The translations under genes and the position numbers were made by a program. From Planctomycetota bacterium (GTDB lineage: Bacteria > Planctomycetota > UBA1135): 64,000 bases of DNA. The notes under the pieces were generated by a model. That model was not told where the DNA came from. It searched no databases and worked only from the letters and a program-made list of their open reading frames with translations. Positions 38,334 to 47,684 of this stretch are shown piece after piece; the first letter of the stretch is position 1; the number at the start of each line of letters is the position of its first letter. Where the stretch lies: contig JAJFFB010000010.1 in the NCBI GenBank assembly GCA_021776925.1, positions 1 to 64,000 on the forward strand. The letters are read 5' to 3'.

Positions 38334-40477
38334 GGGGAAGAAGCTTTCAGTTGTTGCAGGGTCTGCGAACCCCAGCGACCCGGGTGGATGAAAACCCGGT
38401 AGCGCAGCCGGAAACTCTGGCCGCGGCTCATTTCGGTGGCACCGTAGCACAGGACCGCCGGGGTGAAGAAACTCATTTCCTCCGAGCGGATGACGTACCA
38501 CGGACTCGGAGCATTGAGGTTCTGCGGGTGCGCGCTCACCGCGATCCCGACCTCCTTGCCGTCCAGGAATCCGCTGTAGTCAAGGGCGGAATGACGACCG
38601 CGATAGCGGTTTTGCGGGTTGAAGGAAACCGGGCCAGCGTTGCTCGCGGCGGAACGCTGGGAAAAATTCTGCAGGCGCAGGGAAAGCCCCGCATAGCCGC
38701 CATAAGCCTGGCCACCGGCTTCACCCGGCAAGGGAGTGCGGTCGAGCACGACTGTTTCGGCCAAGGCGGTGAAGTCGGCCTGCCAGTCAATCACGTAGGA
38801 ACCGTCGGCTTTGGGAGGGCCGACCTCGATCACACGGCGTTCGCTGAGCACCGCGTCGCCATCGGCGGGTGCGTACAGCAGGTCCATTTGCACCCGCGCA
38901 CCGAAGTCCGGCCGCGCTTGCACCACAACCTGGCGCCAACGGGTGCGGCCGATCGGATGATCCGAACCAGCAGCGTTCTCCCAATAGTTCACCCCGTTGA
39001 TGTACTTCCAGCAGAACCACAGGCCGTGGTGCCACGGGTGGTCGGCCGGCGCGTCGCGAGTCAGGGCGGGCGACCCAGGAAGGGCGAGCGGATGGAAGTA
39101 GCTATGCGCGTTCTCAGGATCCAGATGGAGTTGCCAGAGTTCCTTTCCCAGTGCCCAAAGAGCAAGGGACTTTCCAGGCACCTGGCGCCATTCCAGTCGC
39201 AGTGGCTGGGCCTCGGTGGTTGCATGTCGAGGCGGTTTTGCGGCTTCGGCAGCGGTTCTCGCGACCAGGTCGGCGAGCTTGTCTTCGTCGATCTTCACCC
39301 CGAGACCTGGGCCGCTGGGGGGCACCATGGTGCCATTTCGAACCTCCAAGGGCTGCTGGAGCAGACTCTCGGTCAGGAATTGCGGCCCATTCAGAGCGGC
39401 GGGTCGTTGCAAGCCGTAGGCGCCGTACAGCAGCAGCGTCGCAGCCAGGGAGACATCGGGATCGGTCAAACCACTGCCCAGCCACATCAACCCCTGTTGT
39501 TCCAGCAGCTCGATCTGTCGACGGGCGGAAAGCAGGCCGCCACAACGTGAGGGTTTCATCGCCACCCCGTCCAACATGCCCAGGCGGATGAACTCCTGGA
39601 GTTCGACCGGCGAAACGATGCCTTCGTCCATCAGGATCGGCAACGCCCCTTGCTGTTTGAGGGCTTGGTAACCCTGGATGCGATTGGGCTTGAGCGGTGC
39701 CTCAAGGACGTCGACCCCGGCATCGGCAAGTTTGGGGGCGATCGCCAGGGCGACCTCGGTCGAGTAACCCCCGTTGGCGTCGGCCCACAAGAAGGCCTCA
39801 GGAGCCAGTGCGCGCACCTGTTGAGCCACGGCCAGATCGACCTCGGGGTCAGGTGCCACCTTGAGATTGAAATCGCGATAGCCCCGAGCGAGCCCCGCTT
39901 CCACCAGAGCTGCCGTTTCGTCGGGGGTACGCGGATTGACGGTCCACGACAGATGCAGTGGATTGTCCGCGGTGCGCCCCCAGAGTTTCGCCACCGATTT
40001 GTCGGCAATCTTGCCCGCCAGGTCATGCAGGGCCAGGTCGATGCCGGCTCGCGCAATCGGCATACCAATGGAAAAACCGCTGGCGACCGTCCCGCTCATG
40101 AGCTTGTGCGCGCCCTGAAGGTCAAGTGGATCGCTTCCCAGCAGAACCGGCGCAAAATACTCACGCAAAACCAGGGCAACGGTTTCGAGGGTTTCATAGC
40201 TCCAGCGGGCGATGGGGACACTCTGGCCCCAACCGACCAGCCCATCCTGGGTGGTCATCTTCACCAGCACCGCAGCTCGGCCTTTGGCTCCGTGCGGGCC
40301 AGTGAAAAATTTGAAGTGACCGGCCATGGCGTAGCGGAGGGCATACACCTCAATCCGCTCGATGCGGGAACTCCTGCCCGCTGCCCACAGATGGCTGGGG
40401 GCCCATAGCGCAGGCAAACCGATGACTCCGCAGAGTCGCAAAAAGCCGCGGCGGCTTGAGGGGGAGCTTTCAAACAT
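38330..40477 (-). CDS. Exported enolase-superfamily (mandelate racemase/MLE-like) domain fused to a PmoA/DUF6807-like domain
   Basis: SSRRGFLRLCG Tat-like signal; WADANGGY, LEAPL, LMDEG metal-ligand motifs; C-terminal DHPWHHGLWFCWKYINGVNYWE...SGFLDGKEVGIAVSAHPQN typical of PmoA. Confidence 0.85.
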   Translation of the reverse strand: MFESSPSSRRGFLRLCGVIGLPALWAPSHLWAAGRSSRIERIEVYALRYAMAGHFKFFTGPHGAKGRAAVLVKMTTQDGLVGWGQSVPIARWSYETLETVALVLREYFAPVLLGSDPLDLQGAHKLMSGTVASGFSIGMPIARAGIDLALHDLAGKIADKSVAKLWGRTADNPLHLSWTVNPRTPDETAALVEAGLARGYRDFNLKVAPDPEVDLAVAQQVRALAPEAFLWADANGGYSTEVALAIAPKLADAGVDVLEAPLKPNRIQGYQALKQQGALPILMDEGIVSPVELQEFIRLGMLDGVAMKPSRCGGLLSARRQIELLEQQGLMWLGSGLTDPDVSLAATLLLYGAYGLQRPAALNGPQFLTESLLQQPLEVRNGTMVPPSGPGLGVKIDEDKLADLVARTAAEAAKPPRHATTEAQPLRLEWRQVPGKSLALWALGKELWQLHLDPENAHSYFHPLALPGSPALTRDAPADHPWHHGLWFCWKYINGVNYWENAAGSDHPIGRTRWRQVVVQARPDFGARVQMDLLYAPADGDAVLSERRVIEVGPPKADGSYVIDWQADFTALAETVVLDRTPLPGEAGGQAYGGYAGLSLRLQNFSQRSAASNAGPVSFNPQNRYRGRHSALDYSGFLDGKEVGIAVSAHPQNLNAPSPWYVIRSEEMSFFTPAVLCYGATEMSRGQSFRLRYRVFIHPGRWGSQTLQQLKASSP

Positions 40478-40716
40478 GAAGCGAAGGGGGTCCTGTCGTT
40501 CGATTTCCAATTCCATGGTAGTGGGTGGAAACCGCGGCGCAAATGGGCAGCGAATGGGGTGCCGGTCCGATGACTCTCGAGAATGGAATCCTCAGGTTGG
40601 CAATCCATGGAATTGAGGGCAATGCGATGGTGTGTCCTGGCCAGGAGGCCGATGCCGTCCGTTGCGCACGACCTCGATCAAACCTGGAACCCCTTCCCCC
40701 CCCTCAGCCATCCACA

Positions 40717-43125
40717 ATGACTTTCTCGGCAGCATGGATCCTTCTTGCACTGGCCCCTGGGCTACAGGGCGACCCGGCCAAAGACCTGCGCAGCAAGGAC
40801 CACGCCGTCCGCCTGCAGGCCATCGAAGCGCTGACTGCAGCGCAGCCTGAAGGCGCCACCAAACTGCTGATCGCCACGCTGAAGGACCCTGATTGGGAAG
40901 TGCAGGAGGCCGCGTTGACCGCGCTCGGCAAGGTCGGCGGCAAGGGCGCCGACAAGAAGCTGCTCAACCTGGCTCTGCATGCCCCCTCGGCGCGCCACCG
41001 CAGCAGCGCGGCCCAAGCTCTGGCCGAGGCCTTCGGCGCCGCGGGCTGGGTCGCCTTGGACAAGAAGCTCGGCGGCAAGACCGCGCTGGCCGCCGCCGAG
41101 GCGGCGGCCGCCTTTGCGGCATGGAACGGGCGAATTGAATTGGACGGGTTGGAGAAACTGCTGCGCTCCAAGGAGACCGCAGTGCGGCGCGCCGCAGCCA
41201 CCGCACTGGTAGTCCTGGATGCCGAGCGCACAGCGCGCCTCAAGGCTCTATGGCCGGACGCCGGTGTCTGGTCACGCTGCGAAATGCTGGACGCCCTGAG
41301 CGGCTGCGGCGATGCCGCGCTGGTGCCGGTGGCCCTGGATCTGCTCCGCGACAGCGACATTCCCGACGTGGTGGAACGCCGTGCGCGCAAGCTGCTGACT
41401 TCGCTCGGGACGGTGAGCGGCAAGGCGGTTATGGCCGCGGTCCGCCAGGGTGGCGGCGAACACGGGCAGGCCGCGCGCGTGCGGCTGCTCGCCGATCTGG
41501 TCGACGCCGGGTCGATCCAGCCCGCGGACGCGCTCGGTCCTTTGTTCAGCGCGGCCCAGACCTCGGCGCCCCCGGCGCGCGCGGCCATCGCCGGCGCCCT
41601 GATCTCCATTTGCCGCGCAGGGACGAACGCGGAGCAAAGCGCGGCCGCGGAATGGCTGGCGCAGCAGGTGCGCGCCGAAACTGACCGCGCCGCGCGCGGC
41701 ACCGCGCTGCGCAGCCTGGCCGAGGTACGCAAGCTTGCGGTGAAAGCGGCCGCCGACCAGGGAGCGGGTGTCAACGTCAACCAACCCGCTGACCAGGAAG
41801 CGGGTGTGGACGTCAATCAGGCAGACCAGGAGGCCGATGCGCAGACCATCGCGATGCAGGGACTGATCCATGCGCTTTTGCACGATCCATCCCCGCGCAA
41901 CCGCGAAGACGCCGCGGTGGCTTTGGCGATCAAGGGGCAGCCGTCGGCGGTCGAAGCCCTGCTTGAGGGAATCCAGGACCAGAGTCCGTGGGTGCAGGTG
42001 GTCGCCGCGGTGTCGCTGGGCATGACCCGCAACGCGCGCGCGGTCGAGGCGCTGGCCGAAATGACGCGTGCGGAAGACTGGCGCCTGCGCGGCGCCGCAG
42101 TGATTGGTCTGCAACGCACCTATCTCAAGGCAGCGGTGCCGCCGATCATCCTGGCGTTGGAAGATGCCGACCCTACGGTACGCCGAACTGCGCACGAAAC
42201 CCTGATCCGCATCGCCAAGCAGAACCGCGAAGCCGAGGTCGAGCCGTGGCAGCAATGGTGGGCGCAGGTCGAACGCTCGATCCAGCTGTTCGATCCGCAG
42301 GAACTCGAAGCGCGGCGCAAGAAGTACGGCTACGGCGGCCCCGCCGACCGCGACACCGGCACGCTCTTCGACGGCTTCGACGTGGTCGTCCTGCTGAGTC
42401 GCGGCGACCACATCGAGCACGTGCTCGACAAACTCGGCGTCCACCACCGCACCACCGCCTACGGCCAGCTGCCTGAGACCGAACTGCACCCGCACGCGGT
42501 GTGCGTGGTCAACTGCACCGGCGAGATCGACGCCAGCGACGTCCGCCGCCTGGGCTGGTTCGTGCGTACCGGCGGCTCCCTGCTCGGATCGTGCTGGACG
42601 CTGTCGATGACGATCCAGCGCGTCTTCCCCGGCGTGTTGCGCAAGCTGCCGACCCAGGGCGAGGTCATGGACGACGTGCTCGCCGCCCCGTGTGAGGTCG
42701 ACAGCCCCTACCTGCGCGGGGTCTTCCCGCCCGGCTGCGAGCCAAGGTACGCGCTGGTCGGCGCGCACCTGATCGAGGTGCTCGACTATGAGCGCAGCGA
42801 GGTGCTGGTCGACAGTCCCGAGTGCGCCGAGAACTGGGGCGAGGGCAACCTGGCGGCGTGGTTCCCGGCCGGCCACGGCATCATTCTCGATTCGGTCAAC
42901 CACTTCGAAGAACAGGGGTTGCTGCACGCGACCCATCTGAAGAAGCGCGAGGATCGTCAGGCTTATGCCATCGACCACCTCGGCCTGCGCTACGACCAGT
43001 TACGCGAGATCGCCAAAGAGAAGTTCTGGAACAAGACTTCGCAGGCGGCCAGGGAAGTGCTCGACCTGTCGGTGTTCCGCATCCTCACCAACTTCGTGCG
43101 CGAAAAGCGCATTGCCGCGAACTAG
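40717..43125 (+). CDS. Exported HEAT-repeat protein with C-terminal glutamine-amidotransferase-like domain
   Basis: Repeated HEAT units (LLIATLKDPDWEVQEAALTALGKVGG; LLEGIQDQSPWVQVVAAVSLGMT); C-terminal FDGFDVVVLLSRGDHIEHVLD...RTGGSLLGSCWTLS. Confidence 0.75.
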   Translation: MTFSAAWILLALAPGLQGDPAKDLRSKDHAVRLQAIEALTAAQPEGATKLLIATLKDPDWEVQEAALTALGKVGGKGADKKLLNLALHAPSARHRSSAAQALAEAFGAAGWVALDKKLGGKTALAAAEAAAAFAAWNGRIELDGLEKLLRSKETAVRRAAATALVVLDAERTARLKALWPDAGVWSRCEMLDALSGCGDAALVPVALDLLRDSDIPDVVERRARKLLTSLGTVSGKAVMAAVRQGGGEHGQAARVRLLADLVDAGSIQPADALGPLFSAAQTSAPPARAAIAGALISICRAGTNAEQSAAAEWLAQQVRAETDRAARGTALRSLAEVRKLAVKAAADQGAGVNVNQPADQEAGVDVNQADQEADAQTIAMQGLIHALLHDPSPRNREDAAVALAIKGQPSAVEALLEGIQDQSPWVQVVAAVSLGMTRNARAVEALAEMTRAEDWRLRGAAVIGLQRTYLKAAVPPIILALEDADPTVRRTAHETLIRIAKQNREAEVEPWQQWWAQVERSIQLFDPQELEARRKKYGYGGPADRDTGTLFDGFDVVVLLSRGDHIEHVLDKLGVHHRTTAYGQLPETELHPHAVCVVNCTGEIDASDVRRLGWFVRTGGSLLGSCWTLSMTIQRVFPGVLRKLPTQGEVMDDVLAAPCEVDSPYLRGVFPPGCEPRYALVGAHLIEVLDYERSEVLVDSPECAENWGEGNLAAWFPAGHGIILDSVNHFEEQGLLHATHLKKREDRQAYAIDHLGLRYDQLREIAKEKFWNKTSQAAREVLDLSVFRILTNFVREKRIAAN

Positions 43126-43496
43126 TCGGCGGCGGGCCAGCTCGGCGCGGAGTCGTTGCTGGACGGGGTCGCGGGTTTGGTTGCGGCAGCGCCGGGGCCG
43201 CCCTCGACGCGTTTCTTGAGCACGTTTCCGACCTTGAACTTGACCACCCGTTTGGGCGGCACGGTGACCTTTTGCAGAGTCTTCGGATTCTGCGCGATAC
43301 GACCGGGGCGCGAGCGCACGTCGAAGACACCGAACTTGCGGAACTCCAGCCGATTGCCGCGAACCAGTTCGCCAGCGACCTCGTCGAGGAAGCGTTGAAT
43401 AATGTCTCTGACCAGGACCTTGGTCTGTCCGGTCTGGTCGGCAATCCTCTGCACCAGCTCACGTTTGGTGACGGTTTCGGATCTGGGGGTTTCCAT
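43122..43496 (-). CDS. HU/IHF family DNA-binding protein
   Basis: TKRELVQRIADQTGQTKVLVRDIIQRFLDEVAGELVRGNRLEFRKFGVFDVRSRPGRIAQNPKT. Confidence 0.92.
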   Translation of the reverse strand: METPRSETVTKRELVQRIADQTGQTKVLVRDIIQRFLDEVAGELVRGNRLEFRKFGVFDVRSRPGRIAQNPKTLQKVTVPPKRVVKFKVGNVLKKRVEGGPGAAATKPATPSSNDSAPSWPAAD

Positions 43497-43579
43497 GCTG
43501 GGCTCCGCTCTGGTCCGGCTCGGCGCCGGGTTGTACATGCTTGCAGGCAGGGAACTTGGGACCAATGGCCCACGCTTCC

Positions 43580-44029
43580 TCAATGCTCATAGCCTACCTC
43601 AAGAATGTAGCTGGCGGGCCCGTGGTTTCTCAAATCCAACCACATCTCGGCGCCAAAAACTCCTTCCTGCACAGGGACTTGCAGCCGCCGCAGGGCGTCG
43701 GCGAAGACCGAAACAAGCTTTTTTGCTTGTTCGGGCGCCAGGGCCCGGTCGAATCCGGGGCGATTGCCCTTGTTGGTCTGGGCCGCCAGGGTGAATTGCG
43801 GGACCACTAGGACTGCGCCCCCGACCGCACGCACGTCCAGATTGGTGCGTCCGTCGGCGTCGGCGAAGACGCGATAGCGCGCCACTTTTTCGGCCAGGCG
43901 CAACGCCTCGCCTTCGCCATCGTCGCGTAGGCAGCCAAGCAGCACCACCAGACCGGTCTCGATCGCGCCGGAAACCCCGGCAGCGGTGCGCACCGAGGCG
44001 TGGTCCACGCGCTGCAGCAACGCGATCAT
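43580..44029 (-). CDS. dtd: D-aminoacyl-tRNA deacylase
   Basis: MIALLQRVDHASVRTAAG...GGAVLVVPQFTLAAQTNKGNRPGFDRA...FGAEMWLDLRNHGPASYILE. Confidence 0.95.
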   Translation of the reverse strand: MIALLQRVDHASVRTAAGVSGAIETGLVVLLGCLRDDGEGEALRLAEKVARYRVFADADGRTNLDVRAVGGAVLVVPQFTLAAQTNKGNRPGFDRALAPEQAKKLVSVFADALRRLQVPVQEGVFGAEMWLDLRNHGPASYILEVGYEH

Positions 44030-45111
44030 CGCGGACCAGGGGGCGGGCCGGACCCCGCGTTCGGTCGCGGGCCGGACCCCGCGTTCGGTCGCGAGCCGGA
44101 CCCCGGGGTCGGCGGCGGACTGGGCTGAGGGTTGCGCAGCTGCCGCAACCACGATTCGGCCTGCAGGCGGCGCCGGTAGCTGCTCGCCTCACTGGCCGCA
44201 TCGAGGAGCAAGAAGCGCTCCAATTCGTCGATCGCCACCTCGGGCCAGTGGAGATGGTCGCGCGCCAGAATCCCGCGGTTGAAACACACGCGCGCATCCT
44301 GCGGGTGGGCTTCGGCCAGGCGTTCCAGCTCGGCCCACGCCTCCACCGCGCGGCCCAGGTCGGCGAGCGCTGTGGAGCGGAACAAACCGGCCTCGAGTCC
44401 TTGAGCACCGGCGCGGTCGAGATGCAGCAGCGCGCCCTCGGCCTGGCCGTCGGCGAGCAAGGCGCTCAGATTGGCAAAAAGCACACGGCTCTCATCCTGG
44501 AAGGACGACCACGGTTCGCGTTGCACGGCGCGCAGGGCGAGATCGGTGCGGCCGTAGTCGGGGGCGATATCGGCCAGCAGGCGCCAGCCCTCGGCCAGGC
44601 CTGGATCGTCCTGGAGCAGGTTCAGCAGCCTGACCAGTGGCTCGTCGTCGCCGACCTGCTGCCCCTCCAGGCGGATGCGGTCGACCTCGGCCTGGTGCAG
44701 GCCGGGATCACGGCGCAAGGCCTGTTCGATCAGGGTCAGGGCCAGCGCGGTGGTCGGCGCCACGCGGCTGTAGAGGTAGGCCGACAAGGCATCGCCACCA
44801 GCCTGGTGGCGCAGACGATAGGTCAAACGCACTTCGTCGGCAGGGCGCTCGATCAGCATCAGATCCTGGCGCAGGACTTCCATGCGCACCCCGGGTTGCG
44901 GCAGCGCACGGAAATAATCTTCCAGCGCGGTCCAGCCTTGCTCGCTCCACAGAACGTAAGCCCGTTCCAGACTCTCCCATTGCGCCGCTTCGTCGGCACG
45001 CGCCTGGGCGACCTCGGCCGCCGAAGGGGCGGTCGCGTCACGGCTGAGCAGGCCGCAGCCGCCCACGGCCAAAGCGCCCACGGTGAAAGCTACCAGCAGC
45101 CGACTGGCCAT
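44026..45111 (-). CDS. TPR-like lipoprotein
   Basis: MASRLLVAFTVGALAVGGCGLLS lipoprotein signal; helical repeat composition; Pro/Gly repeat tail. Confidence 0.65.
   Translation of the reverse strand: MASRLLVAFTVGALAVGGCGLLSRDATAPSAAEVAQARADEAAQWESLERAYVLWSEQGWTALEDYFRALPQPGVRMEVLRQDLMLIERPADEVRLTYRLRHQAGGDALSAYLYSRVAPTTALALTLIEQALRRDPGLHQAEVDRIRLEGQQVGDDEPLVRLLNLLQDDPGLAEGWRLLADIAPDYGRTDLALRAVQREPWSSFQDESRVLFANLSALLADGQAEGALLHLDRAGAQGLEAGLFRSTALADLGRAVEAWAELERLAEAHPQDARVCFNRGILARDHLHWPEVAIDELERFLLLDAASEASSYRRRLQAESWLRQLRNPQPSPPPTPGSGSRPNAGSGPRPNAGSGPPPGPR
44045..44116. repeat. 24-bp tandem repeat, two exact copies plus one degenerate
   Basis: gggccggaccccgcgttcggtcgc x2 then gagccggaccccggggtcggcggc. 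Confidence 0.85.
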
Positions 45112-45312
45112 AGGCCGACCGATCGGCGGACGATCGCCCAGGTGGCGACGCGCGAGCCAGCGCCGGGCTGGCGGGCGGGACCGCCGCTCAAGCGGGTCAC
45201 GGCACAGGGAATCAGGCGGAGAAAGCACGGGCCGGAGGCAAAGGAGGCCGCGGCCAGCATAGCTGCGGCCCATTCCCTACGGCGCAAGGCGCGACGGGCA
45301 TAGAATTTGCGC

Positions 45313-46890
45313 ATGTCCGTAGTCCGCCCCGCCGTTCTGCTGCTGCTGGCGTGGGCGGGCGCCTGCGCGTCGCCGTCGAGTGACATCGATCTGGCACCGC
45401 TGTATCAGCGCACCACGGCCCCGGATTATCAGCGCGTCGAGATGCTCGGCGGCCTGGCCCGCTACGAAGAAGACGCCGGGCGCACGCTGTGGGCGCTGAA
45501 CCCACTGCTGTGGCGCGAGCGCCGGCCCGACGGCCGCGTGCAGGCGGACTACTTTATGTTGCTCGGGCGCTACGAGTTCATGCCCGAGCGCAACCGCACA
45601 TGGACGCGGCTGGTGCCTTTTCTGTGGTACCGCAGCGAACGCCGCCCCGACGGTGTGCAGGACACCGATTGGGCCTTGCTGCCCTTTTTTCTCGGCGGCA
45701 GTTCCAGCGACGGCAAGGAGGATTCCTTCGCCTTCTTTCCCTTTTACGGTCACCTGCGCGACTGGCTGACCTTCGAGGACGCACGCTTCTTCCTCTTCCC
45801 GCTGTGGGCAAAAACGCGCAAGCCCGGCGGGACCGAGAGCACCCACTGGCTGTGGCCCTTCTTCGGCCGCAGCAGCGGGCGCGGCCAGGGCTGGCATTTG
45901 TGGCCCTTCTACGGCGAGTTCGAGGTACCCGGCCGCCAGCGCCGCAGCTATCTGCTGTGGCCCTTCTGGCAGGAGTCCGAGACCGACCTGCACAAACCCA
46001 ACCCACGGCGCAGCTGGTTTCTATTCCCCTTGTACGGCAAGACCGAGCAAGGAGATTTTGAAGCCGTCACCTTTTTGTGGCCGTTCTTCGGCCGCTCCAG
46101 CAGGCCGTCAACCGAGTATTCCAGCTGGCAGTTGTGGCCACTGCTGAAATTTGAAAGCGGCGGGCATGACCTTCAAGGGCAGCCTTTGTTGCGCCGCCTG
46201 GCGCGTTTCCTGCCCTTTTACCTCCATTTCGAGGACCAGCACACCGAGTTCACCTCGTGGGTGTGGCCGTTCTTCTGGCGCCGCCACGATGAGTATGGCG
46301 GCCAGGTTACCGACGGCACCTACGCGGTGCCGCTGTGGTGGCATCTGCGCACCAAGCGCTATCAGGACGTCGATGGCGACGGCCAGCCGGAAGAGGTCGG
46401 CGAAGAAGTGCTGACCCAGTCCTGGCCGCTGTTCGCCAAACAGGATTACTCCGACGGGCGCCGGCACTTCGAGACGCCCTATCTGGGCAAGGTCATCGCG
46501 CGCAACCTGACCAACCCGCTGGCCCTGTGGCAGAGTCACCAGCGCGAGGCCGGCAGCGACGCCACCAAGGTGGAAAGGGCCTTTCTCGGGCTATACCATT
46601 CGGTTCGTTCCGGCGGCCACCACCGCTGGTCGGTGCCCGTAGTCGGCGGCGTCTGGACCGAGCCCGATGGCACCCGCCACCATTCCTGGTTGTTCGGCCT
46701 GCTGCGCTGGCGCAGCGGCTCCGGCGGCGGCCTGGAACGGCCCGCCTTTCCCGGTCCCGGCTGGCCGGACCTGCACCGCATGAACCGGCCTCTGCAACCC
46801 ACCGACGATCTGCCGCTCCTGAATCCGGCACCGGCCCACCAGCCGGAGCTTGCCGATCTAGTCGAAGAACCACAGGACGGCGGCCGATGA
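45313..46890 (+). CDS. Hypothetical lipoprotein with about 14 aromatic [LF]-[WF]-P-[FL]-[FYW] repeats
   Basis: LVPFLW, LLPFFL, FFPFYG, LFPLWA, LWPFFG, LWPFYG, LWPFWQ, LFPLYG, LWPFFG, LWPLLK, FLPFYL, VWPFFW; lipoprotein-like N-terminus. Confidence 0.75.
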   Translation: MSVVRPAVLLLLAWAGACASPSSDIDLAPLYQRTTAPDYQRVEMLGGLARYEEDAGRTLWALNPLLWRERRPDGRVQADYFMLLGRYEFMPERNRTWTRLVPFLWYRSERRPDGVQDTDWALLPFFLGGSSSDGKEDSFAFFPFYGHLRDWLTFEDARFFLFPLWAKTRKPGGTESTHWLWPFFGRSSGRGQGWHLWPFYGEFEVPGRQRRSYLLWPFWQESETDLHKPNPRRSWFLFPLYGKTEQGDFEAVTFLWPFFGRSSRPSTEYSSWQLWPLLKFESGGHDLQGQPLLRRLARFLPFYLHFEDQHTEFTSWVWPFFWRRHDEYGGQVTDGTYAVPLWWHLRTKRYQDVDGDGQPEEVGEEVLTQSWPLFAKQDYSDGRRHFETPYLGKVIARNLTNPLALWQSHQREAGSDATKVERAFLGLYHSVRSGGHHRWSVPVVGGVWTEPDGTRHHSWLFGLLRWRSGSGGGLERPAFPGPGWPDLHRMNRPLQPTDDLPLLNPAPAHQPELADLVEEPQDGGR

Positions 46891-47684
46891 ACCCGATCAC
46901 GCGCATCGGCCGTGTGACCCTGCGCCCGGTGGTCGAGCGCGCCGGCTTCACCGTCGCCCTCGGCCTGCAGGCGCTGATGCTGTTCCATCACGCCGGCAAA
47001 CGCCGCCGCTCGCTGCTGCAAGAGATGTACACCGTCGGCGTCAAGACGCTGCATGTGGTGGTCTTCGTCGGTTTCTTCATCGGCATGATCGTGGCGCTGC
47101 AGGTCGGACTGCAGCTCGCCACCTTCAGCCAGCAGGAGAGCATCGGCCTGCTGGTGGCGCCAATGATGGCAGTAGAGATGAGCCCGCTGATCACCGCGAT
47201 CCTGCTCGCCGCCAGCGTCGGCAGCGCGATGGCGGCAGAGCTCGGCACCATGAAGGTGCAGGAGGAACTGACCGCGCTCGAAGTGCTGTCGGTCAACACG
47301 GTCAGTTATCTGGTGGTGCCGCGGGTGCTCGCGCTGACCATCATGTCGCCGATCCTGGCGGTGCTCGCCACCTGGGTCGGCACGCTCGGCGGCGGGGTCA
47401 TCGCGGTGACCCAGCTCGGCCTCTCTTTCGAGGGCTACATCCACAACTCGATCGAATCGATGCGCGTGCTCGGCGAGACCGTGCCGCTGCCCAAATACCT
47501 CTACGACGGTCTGCTCAAGTCGACCCTGTTCGGTTTCGTCATCGCCGTGATCGGCTGCGCCAGCGGCATGACCGCGAGCAACGGCGCCAGCGGAGTCGGC
47601 CGCACCACGCGCACCGCGGTGCGTGATTCGATCATCCTGGTGATCGTGCTCGACTTCTACCTCGGCAAGGTGCTGCTCGGATGA
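46887..47684 (+). CDS. mlaE: MlaE-family ABC transporter permease
   Basis: FFIGMIVALQVGLQLATFSQQESIGLLVAPMMAVEMSPLITAILLAASVGSAMAAELGTMKVQEELTALEVL. Confidence 0.93.
   Translation: MNPITRIGRVTLRPVVERAGFTVALGLQALMLFHHAGKRRRSLLQEMYTVGVKTLHVVVFVGFFIGMIVALQVGLQLATFSQQESIGLLVAPMMAVEMSPLITAILLAASVGSAMAAELGTMKVQEELTALEVLSVNTVSYLVVPRVLALTIMSPILAVLATWVGTLGGGVIAVTQLGLSFEGYIHNSIESMRVLGETVPLPKYLYDGLLKSTLFGFVIAVIGCASGMTASNGASGVGRTTRTAVRDSIILVIVLDFYLGKVLLG

Noticed and set aside
41272-42978. 568-aa minus-strand ORF
   Set aside because: Antisense to the HEAT-repeat gene
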